A stretch of DNA of 64,000 nucleotides from Tetragenococcus halophilus subsp. flandriensis (lineage in GTDB: Bacteria; Bacillota; Bacilli; Lactobacillales; Enterococcaceae): the NCBI RefSeq assembly GCF_030161475.1, contig NZ_BSUG01000032.1, forward strand, positions 1-64,000, written 5' to 3'. A program made the position numbers and the translations under genes. Shown here in pieces: positions 18,059 through 26,148 of the stretch; the first letter of the stretch is position 1; each line of letters starts with the position of its first letter. The notes below the pieces were generated by a model. It was not told the DNA's origin. It did no database searches and saw nothing but the letters and a program-made list of their open reading frames with translations.

Positions 18059-18113
18059 TAGTTATAATTGGGCCTTTATTTTTTAGAAAACATAAATAAA
18101 ATTACTAGCATAA

Positions 18114-18155
18114 AATAGTGAGTAAAAATAACAATTTTTTACTCGCTATTTTTTT
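18114..18155 (+). terminator. terminator after the deoC operon
   Basis: A 15-bp stem with one G-T pair (18114-18128 with 18136-18150) followed by T residues. Confidence 0.85.
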
Positions 18156-18201
18156 ATTCAAAATTAAGAAAACGCTTTACTTTATTTAAGTAATAATTTA
18201 A

Positions 18202-18245
18202 AATGAAATTATAACGAAAATAAAATCAAAATAAAACGAAAATAA
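18202..18245 (+). promoter_or_regulatory. four tandem 11-bp repeats, probable DeoR operator
   Basis: Consecutive 11-mers read AATGAAATTAT, AACGAAAATAA, AATCAAAATAA and AACGAAAATAA, ending 14 bp before the DeoR-family gene. One repeat per helical turn places all sites on one DNA face. DeoR-family repressors such as IolR are known to bind direct 11-bp repeats, so autoregulation and control of the galactitol-type operon are inferred. Confidence 0.65.
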
Positions 18246-18259
18246 AGTGGTGTATTTCT

Positions 18260-19009
18260 ATGGAAAATTACGAAAGACTGAATGATATTTTTTCTTATAT
18301 TGACAAAAAGGAAAAAGTTACAACAAAAGAATTATCTTTAAATTTTGGAGTAACTGAACAAACAATTAGGAACGATTTAACATTGCTTGAAAAGGATGAA
18401 AAAGTTATACGAGTACACGGAGGTGCAAAACTAGTAAATAGTGAGACTGCTTTTGAGGAACGATTAACACAAAATGTTGAGGAAAAGAAAATATTAGGTA
18501 AATATGCATCTACACTAGTAAACGAAGGCGATATTATTTTTTTAGATGGTGGTACAAGCATGTTGTACTTAGTTGAATATCTTCCTGAAAATATTAAGGT
18601 TCGTGTTATTACTACAAGTCTTCCGATAGCAGATAAATGTAGTGCATTAAAAAATGCTGAAGTCTATTGCTTAGGAGGTATGTTAAATAAAAAAACAAAA
18701 GAAATGTATGGACCAAAAGCTGTTGAAGATGTTTCTCGCTTAATAGCAAATAAAGCTTTCATTGGTGTTAGTGGATTTTCTTTAGAAAACCAATTTACAG
18801 AAAATAACGTTCTTTCATTGGAAGTCAAACAGAAGTTTTTACCTTCAGTACAGACTAAAGTAGTTATTGCAGATTCGCAAAAGGAGAATAAAATTGGTAT
18901 AGAACGCGCATTTAACTTTAATGATATAGATATTTTTATTACTGGAAAAAAAGTTTCTAAAACTTTTTTGGAAAAATCAGCTAATTTAATGGAGGTGATT
19001 ACTAAATAG
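18260..19009 (+). CDS. DeoR-family regulator of the galactitol-type operon
   Basis: A 249-residue repressor: HTH with VTTKELSLNFGVTEQTIRND and VIRVHGGAK, followed by a sensor domain with FLDGGTSMLYLVEYL. The linker and length are standard for the family. It precedes PTS genes by 34 bp and is preceded by four phased 11-mers that are likely its own operator. The inducer would be a phosphorylated intermediate of this operon's pathway. Confidence 0.87.
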   Translation: MENYERLNDIFSYIDKKEKVTTKELSLNFGVTEQTIRNDLTLLEKDEKVIRVHGGAKLVNSETAFEERLTQNVEEKKILGKYASTLVNEGDIIFLDGGTSMLYLVEYLPENIKVRVITTSLPIADKCSALKNAEVYCLGGMLNKKTKEMYGPKAVEDVSRLIANKAFIGVSGFSLENQFTENNVLSLEVKQKFLPSVQTKVVIADSQKENKIGIERAFNFNDIDIFITGKKVSKTFLEKSANLMEVITK

Positions 19010-19043
19010 ATATAAAAATTAAATTAATAAAGGAGGTGATAAA

Positions 19044-19496
19044 ATGAGTGAAAATTTAGTCAAAAAGGATATTATTTTTAATGATTGCCTTTTTGATGAC
19101 CAAGAAGTTTTTTTTAGGAACGCAGCAGCTACGCTTGAAAATAAGGGGTACGTTACAGGTTCTTTTTATGAGGCTATAAAAAAAAGGGAGAAAAATTATC
19201 CAACTGGACTACAGCTGGAAAACTTGTCAATTGCTATTCCGCATACAGATCCAGAAAATGTTGTTGAATCTTTTGTGGCTGTGTACAAACTTATAAAACC
19301 AATAGAGTTTATTCAAATGGCTACTGATGATAAGAAGATAAAAAGTGAGGTGGTATTAATTTTGGGGATTAAGGACCCCAAAGAACAGGTAGGTTTGTTG
19401 TCTCAAATCATAGAATTATTTAGTAATAAAGGATTTGTTAAACGCTTGAAAAAAGCAGATAAAAAAGAACTGTACGAACTATTTAAAATATTATAG
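19044..19496 (+). CDS. PTS galactitol-type EIIA
   Basis: A 150-residue EIIA of the GatA type. The active-site segment NLSIAIPHTDPENV places the phosphohistidine at residue 67. AAGGAGGTGAT lies before the ATG. It forms a complete transporter with the IIB and IIC genes that follow. Confidence 0.88.
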   Translation: MSENLVKKDIIFNDCLFDDQEVFFRNAAATLENKGYVTGSFYEAIKKREKNYPTGLQLENLSIAIPHTDPENVVESFVAVYKLIKPIEFIQMATDDKKIKSEVVLILGIKDPKEQVGLLSQIIELFSNKGFVKRLKKADKKELYELFKIL

Positions 19497-19508
19497 GAGA
19501 TGATAAGT

Positions 19509-19787
19509 ATGAAAAAAGTAGTTGTAGCATGTGGAAGTGGGGTTGCAACCAGTCAAACTGTTGCGTCAAAAATTGATAGGTTACTGAAGGAAAACAGAGT
19601 CAATGCTCAGGTTGATGCGGTTGATATTAAATCGATTAAGACATTTATTAAAAATGCAGATGCGTATGTATCTATAACACCAACAAACGAAGACTATGGA
19701 GTTCCAAAATTTGATGGAGTGAAATTTTTAACGGGTATGGGGATGGATGAAGAGCTTAAAAAATTGATTGAAGAGTTAAAAAAGTAA
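19509..19787 (+). CDS. PTS galactitol-type EIIB
   Basis: A 92-residue GatB-type EIIB. The phosphocysteine is Cys8 in ACGSGVATSQT. An in-frame ATG at 19500 lies inside the GGAGA ribosome site, so ATG at 19509 is chosen. It lies between IIA and IIC in the order usual for galactitol systems. Confidence 0.88.
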   Translation: MKKVVVACGSGVATSQTVASKIDRLLKENRVNAQVDAVDIKSIKTFIKNADAYVSITPTNEDYGVPKFDGVKFLTGMGMDEELKKLIEELKK

Positions 19788-19808
19788 AAAGAAAGCGAGG
19801 AGAAAAAC

Positions 19809-21161
19809 ATGCTGGAGACAATAGCTAATATATTTCAATATATTTTGGATCTTGGGCCAAGTGTTTTTGTTCCCATAATTATGCTAACTATTGGACTAGT
19901 TGCCAGGATGAAATTTAAAGATGCATTTAGTGCTGCTTTGATTTTCGGAGTTGCATTTGCGGGGATAAATTTAGTTGTAGATTTTATGCTGGATAATATA
20001 ACCCCTGCTGCACAGGCATTTGCAAAAAATACTGGAATCAACCTAACTGCAGTTGATGGAGGATGGACAACTGGTGCGTCAATAACTTGGGCGTGGAGAT
20101 ATTCTTTTATAGCTTTTCCTATAACGATAATAATCAATTTAATTATGCTAATTTTGAATTGGACAAAAACCTTGAATGTTGATATGTGGAATGTTTGGGG
20201 GAAAGCTTTTGCTGCTGTAATGGTAACATATATTTCTGGGAATATTTATCTAGCTTTTATCGTTGTAGCCATACAAGTTGTTGTCGAGTTAAAGGTCGGC
20301 GATTTGTGGGCTAAAGAAATTGAAGAATTAACTGGGATACCTGGTGTAACTTTACCACATCATATGACCCTTATTGCATGTCTTTTATATCCGATAGATA
20401 AATTAATGGATAAAATTCCTATCTTTAATAAACAAATGGACGTTGCTGCGTTAAAGGAAAAAATTGGAATTTTTTCTGAGAATCATGTCATGGGATTTAT
20501 CGTTGGAACGATTCTTGGGTTAATAGGTGGCTATACAATTGCTGAAGCCCTAATTTTAGGGGTTAACGCAGCTGCTGCATTAACATTATTTCCAATGGTT
20601 TCTAAACTATTTATGCAAGCATTGTCTCCTATATCAGATGCTATTTCTGAGTTTATGAAAAGTAAATTTAAAGATAGGGAACTGTATATCGGGTTAGATT
20701 GGCCAATTCTTGCAGGAAGTAACGAAATTTGGGTGTTAGCTATATTGTTGATACCATTTGAATTATTATTTGCAGTAATTTTACCTGGCAACGAAGTACT
20801 TCCTTTCGCTGGTTTAATAAACTTATCTATTATCGTTGCTGCATATTTATTAGGAAGAGGAAACATCTTGAGAATGCTAGGTTATGGCATAATAACTACA
20901 CCAGTTTTTCTGTATATTGGGACCTATTTTTCTCCCTATATCACTCGATTAGCTCAAGACACAGGCGCAATAAATGTAAGTGAAGGTACGATGCTTGGTT
21001 GGGCCACAATTGAGAATGGTGAATTTAAATTTGCTTTTGCCAATGCGATGGCAGGTCATTGGTGGGGCATTCTATTAGCTGTCGTTTGGATTGGTTTATT
21101 TATTATTTTTTACAGAGGACGCAGTAAAGAGGATGCTAAACGTTATGCGGAAACCGACTAA
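19809..21161 (+). CDS. PTS galactitol-type EIIC permease
   Basis: A 450-residue polytopic GatC-family permease. Family marks include FVPIIMLTIGLVARMKFKDA near the N-terminus, the TWAWRYSFIAFPI segment, GIPGVTLPHHMT around residue 175 and LDWPILAGSNE near 295. It imports and phosphorylates a hexitol or ketose. No galactitol-1-phosphate dehydrogenase is in the operon; instead a PfkB kinase and a class II aldolase follow, so the imported sugar may already be a ketose. Confidence 0.87.
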   Translation: MLETIANIFQYILDLGPSVFVPIIMLTIGLVARMKFKDAFSAALIFGVAFAGINLVVDFMLDNITPAAQAFAKNTGINLTAVDGGWTTGASITWAWRYSFIAFPITIIINLIMLILNWTKTLNVDMWNVWGKAFAAVMVTYISGNIYLAFIVVAIQVVVELKVGDLWAKEIEELTGIPGVTLPHHMTLIACLLYPIDKLMDKIPIFNKQMDVAALKEKIGIFSENHVMGFIVGTILGLIGGYTIAEALILGVNAAAALTLFPMVSKLFMQALSPISDAISEFMKSKFKDRELYIGLDWPILAGSNEIWVLAILLIPFELLFAVILPGNEVLPFAGLINLSIIVAAYLLGRGNILRMLGYGIITTPVFLYIGTYFSPYITRLAQDTGAINVSEGTMLGWATIENGEFKFAFANAMAGHWWGILLAVVWIGLFIIFYRGRSKEDAKRYAETD

Positions 21162-21402
21162 TATTTATTCAAAAATTTTTTGGTATTCGTCATTAATTTT
21201 AGCAGCATGTTTACTTATTTATGGTATTCATTCTGAAAGTATACTTTTTACAGGAATCTCATTAATTATTGGAGTACTTTTTAGATATTTTGGAAATGAT
21301 GTAATTTTTTCAGAATTAGATAAAAGGTTGGAAAGGAATAGAAATCATGATTTACACAGTAACCCTAAGCCCAGCAATAGACAATATTATAAAAACAAAT
21401 GA
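21145..21402 (+). CDS. small two-helix membrane protein, unknown function
   Basis: About 85 residues with two hydrophobic segments (IFWYSSLILAACLLIYG and ILFTGISLIIGVLFRYF) and a charged C-terminus rich in Arg and Asn. It overlaps the end of the IIC gene by 17 bp and the start of the kinase gene by 56 bp, which suggests coupled translation. ATG at 21145 follows AAAGAGG. I do not recognise the family. It could be an accessory subunit of the permease or a non-functional frame; the hydrophobic pattern favours a real protein. Confidence 0.5.
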   Translation: MRKPTNIYSKIFWYSSLILAACLLIYGIHSESILFTGISLIIGVLFRYFGNDVIFSELDKRLERNRNHDLHSNPKPSNRQYYKNK

Positions 21403-22291
21403 AACGTTAACAAGAGGAAAAAACAATCGTATTTCTGGAAAAACACTGGATGTTGGGGGTAAAGGCACCCATGTTTCTGTAGGTCTAACTTTACTAGGAG
21501 AAGAAAATATTTGTACGGGAATTACAGGTAAAAAGGATATTGAAGTGTTAATGGACTTGTTAAGACAGTATCATGTTAAAGCTTCTTTCTATACGGCTTC
21601 CCAAAAAGAGGTAAGAAATAATTTTGTTTTAACTGATCAAAGTGGTAAAGGCAGTTTTATGATTACGGATTATGGTTTTGCTTTAACAAAAGAAATGGTA
21701 GAAAGTTTTTTTCTAAAAAACTTAGATTCATTAAATAGTTCAGATACAGTAATAATATCTGGTAATCCTAGTATGTACACACCAACCGAAGTGTTTCGTT
21801 TATTTTTAGAAAAATTAGTGGAAAAAAATGTACGTATTGTTGCAGATGTATCGGATGTTTTTTTGTATGAAGTATTGAAAAAAAAGATTTATTTAATAAA
21901 ACCTAATCAATATGAGTTTTCTGACATGGTGGGAGAAGAAGTTCATACTCTAGAAGACTGTATAAGAGCATACAAAAAAAATTATACGAAATTACAAAAT
22001 GTTGAACATATAAGCGTTTCACTTGGGATAGGAGGTTCAGTATTTCTATCAAAAGAGCAAATTTATACTTTTACTCCCCCTCAGGTCAAAACGATTAATG
22101 ATACAGGAAGCGGTGATGCGTTTTTATCCGGCTTAGTCTTTGGTCTGTTAAAAGGATACTCTATAGAAGATATAGGTGTTCTAGCGACTGCTATTGGAGC
22201 ATCTAAAGCAGAAGAGGAAAAAAGTACAGGTTTTTCAACTGAAAGAGTCAAGGATCTCAAGTCTCGTGTTATTTATAAAAAGATAGGATAG
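21347..22291 (+). CDS. PfkB-family 1-phosphofructokinase / tagatose-phosphate kinase
   Basis: A 314-residue sugar-phosphate kinase of the FruK/LacC group. Seen: N-terminal VTLSPAID, the substrate loop DVGGKGTHVSVGLTLLG and the ATP/anion-hole motif NDTGSGDAFLSG with the catalytic aspartate. It would add a second phosphate to a ketose phosphate made by the galactitol-type PTS. AAAGGAA precedes ATG. Confidence 0.82.
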   Translation: MIYTVTLSPAIDNIIKTNETLTRGKNNRISGKTLDVGGKGTHVSVGLTLLGEENICTGITGKKDIEVLMDLLRQYHVKASFYTASQKEVRNNFVLTDQSGKGSFMITDYGFALTKEMVESFFLKNLDSLNSSDTVIISGNPSMYTPTEVFRLFLEKLVEKNVRIVADVSDVFLYEVLKKKIYLIKPNQYEFSDMVGEEVHTLEDCIRAYKKNYTKLQNVEHISVSLGIGGSVFLSKEQIYTFTPPQVKTINDTGSGDAFLSGLVFGLLKGYSIEDIGVLATAIGASKAEEEKSTGFSTERVKDLKSRVIYKKIG

Positions 22292-22927
22292 GTGAAGAAT
22301 TTGTTATATTTAAATGAAAGAACAAAATTATGTAAATACGTAAAAAAAATGTACGAAAGGAAATTTACAAACTCAGCTGGAGGGAATGTCAGTATAAAAG
22401 TTGATGGAGGAAAATATTTCTTAATGACACCGACACTAATGTCTCAAAATTATCTTTGTGATTTAAGGCCAGAACAAATACTTGTCATTGATAGACAAGA
22501 GAACATAGTAGAAGGTGAAGGTGGAATTACTAGGGAAATAAACATGCATATGGCTAGTTATGAAGAAAACCCTAATATAGGAAGCATAGTACATGCTCAT
22601 GCTTTGAATTCGATGGTTTTTGCTTGTTTAGGACTCGAAATGCCAAATATAAGTGAAGCATCAGAAAAATTAGGCAGAATAAATTGTCTAGAATATCAGC
22701 CTGCCACAACTCCTGAATTAGCGAAAATAGTAAGAAAAGAAGTAAAAAAAGATCAAACCATACCAAAAGCGTATTTGCTAAGAAAACATGGTGTTTTAGT
22801 AGTTGGCGCTACTTTAGAAAAAACATACGATATGCTTGAACGACTAGAATGGAATGCTTATATCGCAAAAGAATATCTCATTTTCAAACAAATCGGGGTT
22901 CCTGGTATGGATGACCTTAATAGTTAA
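22292..22927 (+). CDS. class II aldolase, fuculose-1-phosphate aldolase-like
   Basis: A 211-residue zinc aldolase of the FucA/AraD/MtnB family. The metal ligands are the HAHALN histidines, and a third histidine in LRKHGVLVVG; the catalytic glutamate is probably in REINMH. GTG at 22292 directly follows the kinase stop; TTG at 22301 is an alternative start. It probably cleaves the sugar phosphate made by this operon to two smaller pieces. Members of this family also include 3-oxo-tetronate-4-phosphate decarboxylase, so a decarboxylase role cannot be excluded. Confidence 0.75.
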   Translation: MKNLLYLNERTKLCKYVKKMYERKFTNSAGGNVSIKVDGGKYFLMTPTLMSQNYLCDLRPEQILVIDRQENIVEGEGGITREINMHMASYEENPNIGSIVHAHALNSMVFACLGLEMPNISEASEKLGRINCLEYQPATTPELAKIVRKEVKKDQTIPKAYLLRKHGVLVVGATLEKTYDMLERLEWNAYIAKEYLIFKQIGVPGMDDLNS

Positions 22928-22985
22928 GAGTATAACACAAAAGAAAAATTAAAAAAATTTATTCTTTTTAAAATTTAAATGCCTG

Positions 22986-23023
22986 TTAGTAAAGGTAGAC
23001 CTTATTTAGTCTGCCTTTACTAA
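22986..23023 (+). terminator. hairpin between aldolase and TIM-barrel gene
   Basis: A 15-bp stem with one G-T pair (22986-23000 with 23009-23023). The following T-run is weak, so it may attenuate rather than fully stop the transcript. Confidence 0.6.
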
Positions 23024-23062
23024 AATTGTTATGAATGATCTTAGCATGAAAGGATGAAAATA

Positions 23063-24256
23063 ATGGTTAAATATCCTAAAATTTATTTGGGTGTAGATAA
23101 CTGTTTCGCTATTAAAAGATGGATTGAACCAGAGGATTGGATTCCTCTTATAAAAAATATGGGAATTAATATTGGAGAAGCATCTTTTGATAACGAAATT
23201 GATTTTTTATACTCACCTAGTTGGTATATTAATCAATGGTTTGAACGTTTAACGAGAGCCGAAAACAAAAACAACTTTACAGTTCGTGCATTTTATACAG
23301 GATACCAGTCATATCGAACCGCTGGTTTTGCACATCCCGAACCTAGAATGGCCGATAATTTAGTATTAAATTTTTTCCTTCCAGTTTTAAAAAAACTTGA
23401 AGAAACTAACAAATTTTTAGGATTATCGGTTCATACCTATCCTGAAAAAGTATTACAAGACCCACAAAGATTTTTTGATGTTCAAACACAAGTGATCAAT
23501 TGCTATACAAAGCTAGTAGAGTATTCAAAAAAACATGGAAATACGCCAGTATGTATTGAACAAATGTATACTCCTGCTCAAACCCCATGGACAATAAAAA
23601 CAAACTACGAATTTATAGAAAAAATTTATGAAAAAACGCATGGACCCATTTATACATCTATTGATGTCGGGCACATTATTGGACAAAAAAAGTATTCTAA
23701 ACCAACCTCAGAGGTGCTACGGAAAAATTTAAAAGAAAAAGTGACGAGTAAAAATTTGAATATATGGCTTGGTGGCAATTATGTATATAATTTATGGGAT
23801 AATTTACTTGATAGCAAAGAAAGCATAGTAAATAAAATAGACAAAGTACAAAGAGCTATGAAAGAATATGATTACCTCTTTTCAGAAACGCCAGAAAATT
23901 ATAATCCCTATGAATGGTTAGAAAAATTATCTCCGTACTCGCCAATTATTCATTTACAGCAAACAGATGGTGTTAGTTCGCCTCATGCTCCTTTTACAAA
24001 AGAAAACAATAAAAAGGGAATAATAGAGGGAAAAAGGGTACTTAAATCTATTAAAGCATCCTATGATAAATTGGAACCATTTTCTGATAAGATGCCGCCT
24101 GCAACTAAAGAAATACTTCTTAACTTTGAAATATTTTCTTCTAATACAATGACTTCTTATGAAGTTATTAATAATGTACAGCAATCGATAGACTATTGGC
24201 GGAAGTTGATACCTTACGATGGGATGACAATTGATCAAATTGTCTCTCAGTTTTAA
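23063..24256 (+). CDS. xylose-isomerase-like TIM-barrel protein
   Basis: About 397 residues with the AP-endonuclease-2/xylose isomerase-like fold. Supporting segments are CIEQMYTPAQTPWT with a likely metal-binding glutamate, SIDVGHIIGQ with Asp and His, and SPIIHLQQTDG near the C-terminus. The N-terminus IYLGVDNCFAIKRWIEPEDW resembles sugar-phosphate isomerases and epimerases of tetrose or pentose pathways. ATG at 23063 is preferred because AAAGGA sits directly on the ATG at 23054. It probably isomerises an intermediate of the preceding galactitol-type operon. Exact reaction unknown. Confidence 0.65.
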   Translation: MVKYPKIYLGVDNCFAIKRWIEPEDWIPLIKNMGINIGEASFDNEIDFLYSPSWYINQWFERLTRAENKNNFTVRAFYTGYQSYRTAGFAHPEPRMADNLVLNFFLPVLKKLEETNKFLGLSVHTYPEKVLQDPQRFFDVQTQVINCYTKLVEYSKKHGNTPVCIEQMYTPAQTPWTIKTNYEFIEKIYEKTHGPIYTSIDVGHIIGQKKYSKPTSEVLRKNLKEKVTSKNLNIWLGGNYVYNLWDNLLDSKESIVNKIDKVQRAMKEYDYLFSETPENYNPYEWLEKLSPYSPIIHLQQTDGVSSPHAPFTKENNKKGIIEGKRVLKSIKASYDKLEPFSDKMPPATKEILLNFEIFSSNTMTSYEVINNVQQSIDYWRKLIPYDGMTIDQIVSQF

Positions 24257-24307
24257 ACTAATTATAATTTATCTCTAATATTCTTCAGTATAGGTAGAAT
24301 GTTATGG

Positions 24308-25057
24308 TTAATCTTGACTTACTCTCAACGCATACGAATCCAGCAACACTCTAGCTAAAATAGATAAAGGTAGTCTTGATCTTACTTCATAATCTGGGAA
24401 AAAAGAACCTGTTGATTTAAAGCCCACAAAGGGTATTTCAATAAAAGATATCAAGGTTGAATAACGACTGGCGGTGATCAATATCGTCCCAATCTCTAGT
24501 TGGTAACAATTTTTGGCTGCTGTAACTAACTCTTTTGTCTCTCCGTTAAGGGAAATGAAAATCACCACATCGTCTTTAGTTAATTTTTTACTCATCGTTT
24601 TTATGATTTCCGGATCCGCATGTAATTCACAGTATTTTCCCGTAAGTTGGAATTTTACCATCATTTCTTGAGCTGTCATTTCTGAAAAACCTCGTGCAAA
24701 AATAATGACCCTTTTTGCCGCTTTAATCCTTTGAATCGCGTCTTCAATATTCCCTGTTTCGATCATATTAATAGTTCGAGTTACTTCTTGTTCATTTTTT
24801 AAAATAGCCGTTCGTATTCCTTGATCTACTTTGTCTAAAGAGGAAAAATTAATATCTTTATAAGACATTTCTTTTAAATGATGCTTAAAGGCTGTGAAAC
24901 CCTCATAGCCTTTTTTCTTCATGGTACGAACAATTGTAGCGGTTGAGACGTTGGCTAATTCACTTAATTTGACAATAGAATAGTTGGGGATGTTTTGTAT
25001 GTTTTCTTGAATAAAATCCCAAACATATTGTTCTGAATCACTGAGTCTATTTTCCAT
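24308..25057 (-). CDS. RpiR-family transcription regulator
   Basis: A 249-residue regulator: N-terminal HTH_6 (LSELANVSTATIVRTMKKKG) and C-terminal SIS sugar-phosphate sensor domain (AKRVIIFARGFSEMTAQEM, FISLNGETKELVTAAK). It is transcribed away from the tagatose-type operon, sharing a 158-bp divergent promoter region. Ribosome site AAGGAG lies upstream of ATG. It probably senses a ketose phosphate and represses or activates the divergent operon. Confidence 0.87.
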   Translation of the reverse strand: MENRLSDSEQYVWDFIQENIQNIPNYSIVKLSELANVSTATIVRTMKKKGYEGFTAFKHHLKEMSYKDINFSSLDKVDQGIRTAILKNEQEVTRTINMIETGNIEDAIQRIKAAKRVIIFARGFSEMTAQEMMVKFQLTGKYCELHADPEIIKTMSKKLTKDDVVIFISLNGETKELVTAAKNCYQLEIGTILITASRYSTLISFIEIPFVGFKSTGSFFPDYEVRSRLPLSILARVLLDSYALRVSQD

Positions 25058-25092
25058 GAATGTACACGCTCCTTATAGTCTCTATCATAATA

Positions 25093-25103
25093 TGAACAGT
25101 TCA
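25093..25103. promoter_or_regulatory. palindrome in the RpiR-tagatose divergent region
   Basis: TGAACAGTTCA is a perfect 11-bp palindrome. The half-site TGAACA occurs again at 25161-25166, just before the operon. Together they could form the RpiR operator. Inference only. Confidence 0.4.
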
Positions 25104-25215
25104 TTGCGTCTATTAAAAAGGGAAAAGATTGTAAAGGTTTTCTGTCTTATCTACTTATTTTGAACACTTTTACATATTTATATGCTGCATAATAAAAATC
25201 GAGGAGGAAGTGATC

Positions 25216-26142
25216 ATGGCATTTTATACATGTACTTTAAATTTAGCAATTGATTTATTTATTGAAACAGATGAACTTAACCCTTTTGTTGTCAATCGTA
25301 CAAAAGATGACGATATTCAAGCAAATGGAAAAGGCGTGAATGTCTCTCTTATTTTAAAGATGTTAGGGATCGATAGTACAGCCCTAGGTTTCCAAGCTGG
25401 TTTTACGGGAAACTATATTGAAGAATTTTTGCAAGAAAAACAGATCAATGCTGATTTTGTTGAAGTCCCGGGCTTTACTCGTATCAATGTTTTTACTCAA
25501 GTCAATCAAACAAAAGAAGAGTATAAGTTAGTAAATAAAGGACCGACAATTTCTAAAGAAGCTATCCAAAAGTTATTGGATCAAATCAGTGAATTACAGG
25601 CAGGAGATTATTTGTGTGTTTCTGGCAGTTTTCCCCAGGGCGTTCCTTCCTCGATTTTAGTGGATATTGCCAAGATCTGTTATGAAAGAAAAGTTCATTT
25701 AATTATTGATAGTAGTTATTTAGATGTGATGGATTGTCTAACTTATCAACCCTTTTTACTAAAACCTAATGAAGAAGAATTAGCTTTGTGGTTTGATAAG
25801 GAAGTTAAAACGCACGAGGATTATATTTTTTATGGTAGAAAATTATTGCAACAAGGCGCAAAAAACGTATTGATTTCTTTAGGTAGCGAAGGTGCGATTT
25901 TATTGAATAAAGAAGGTGTTTTTTGGGGAAATACGCCTAAAGGAAAAGTTGTAAATACCGCTTGTTCGGGTGATACATTACTAGGAACCTATTTGGCAGG
26001 TATTTTAAATGACAAAGCAATTGAGGATAATTTAAAACTTAGTTTGGCTGCTGGTAGTTCTACGGCTTTTCGTAAAGGTTTAACCGATTTTTCAGATGTT
26101 GATGACTTACAGACACAAATTACTATTCAAAAAGAGGAGTGA
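25216..26142 (+). CDS. tagatose/fructose-phosphate kinase (PfkB family)
   Basis: A 308-residue ketose-phosphate kinase of the LacC/FruK group. Seen: LNLAIDLFIET at the start, the ANGKGVNVSLILKMLG substrate loop, and NTACSGDTLLGTYLAG, where the usual TGAGD motif reads ACSGD with the catalytic aspartate kept. ATG at 25216 has GGAGGAAG upstream; a GTG start at 25210 is less likely. It makes a 1,6-bisphosphate for the LacD aldolase at the end of this operon, so it is likely a tagatose-1-phosphate or tagatose-6-phosphate kinase. Confidence 0.82.
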   Translation: MAFYTCTLNLAIDLFIETDELNPFVVNRTKDDDIQANGKGVNVSLILKMLGIDSTALGFQAGFTGNYIEEFLQEKQINADFVEVPGFTRINVFTQVNQTKEEYKLVNKGPTISKEAIQKLLDQISELQAGDYLCVSGSFPQGVPSSILVDIAKICYERKVHLIIDSSYLDVMDCLTYQPFLLKPNEEELALWFDKEVKTHEDYIFYGRKLLQQGAKNVLISLGSEGAILLNKEGVFWGNTPKGKVVNTACSGDTLLGTYLAGILNDKAIEDNLKLSLAAGSSTAFRKGLTDFSDVDDLQTQITIQKEE

Positions 26143-26148
26143 TTTTTT

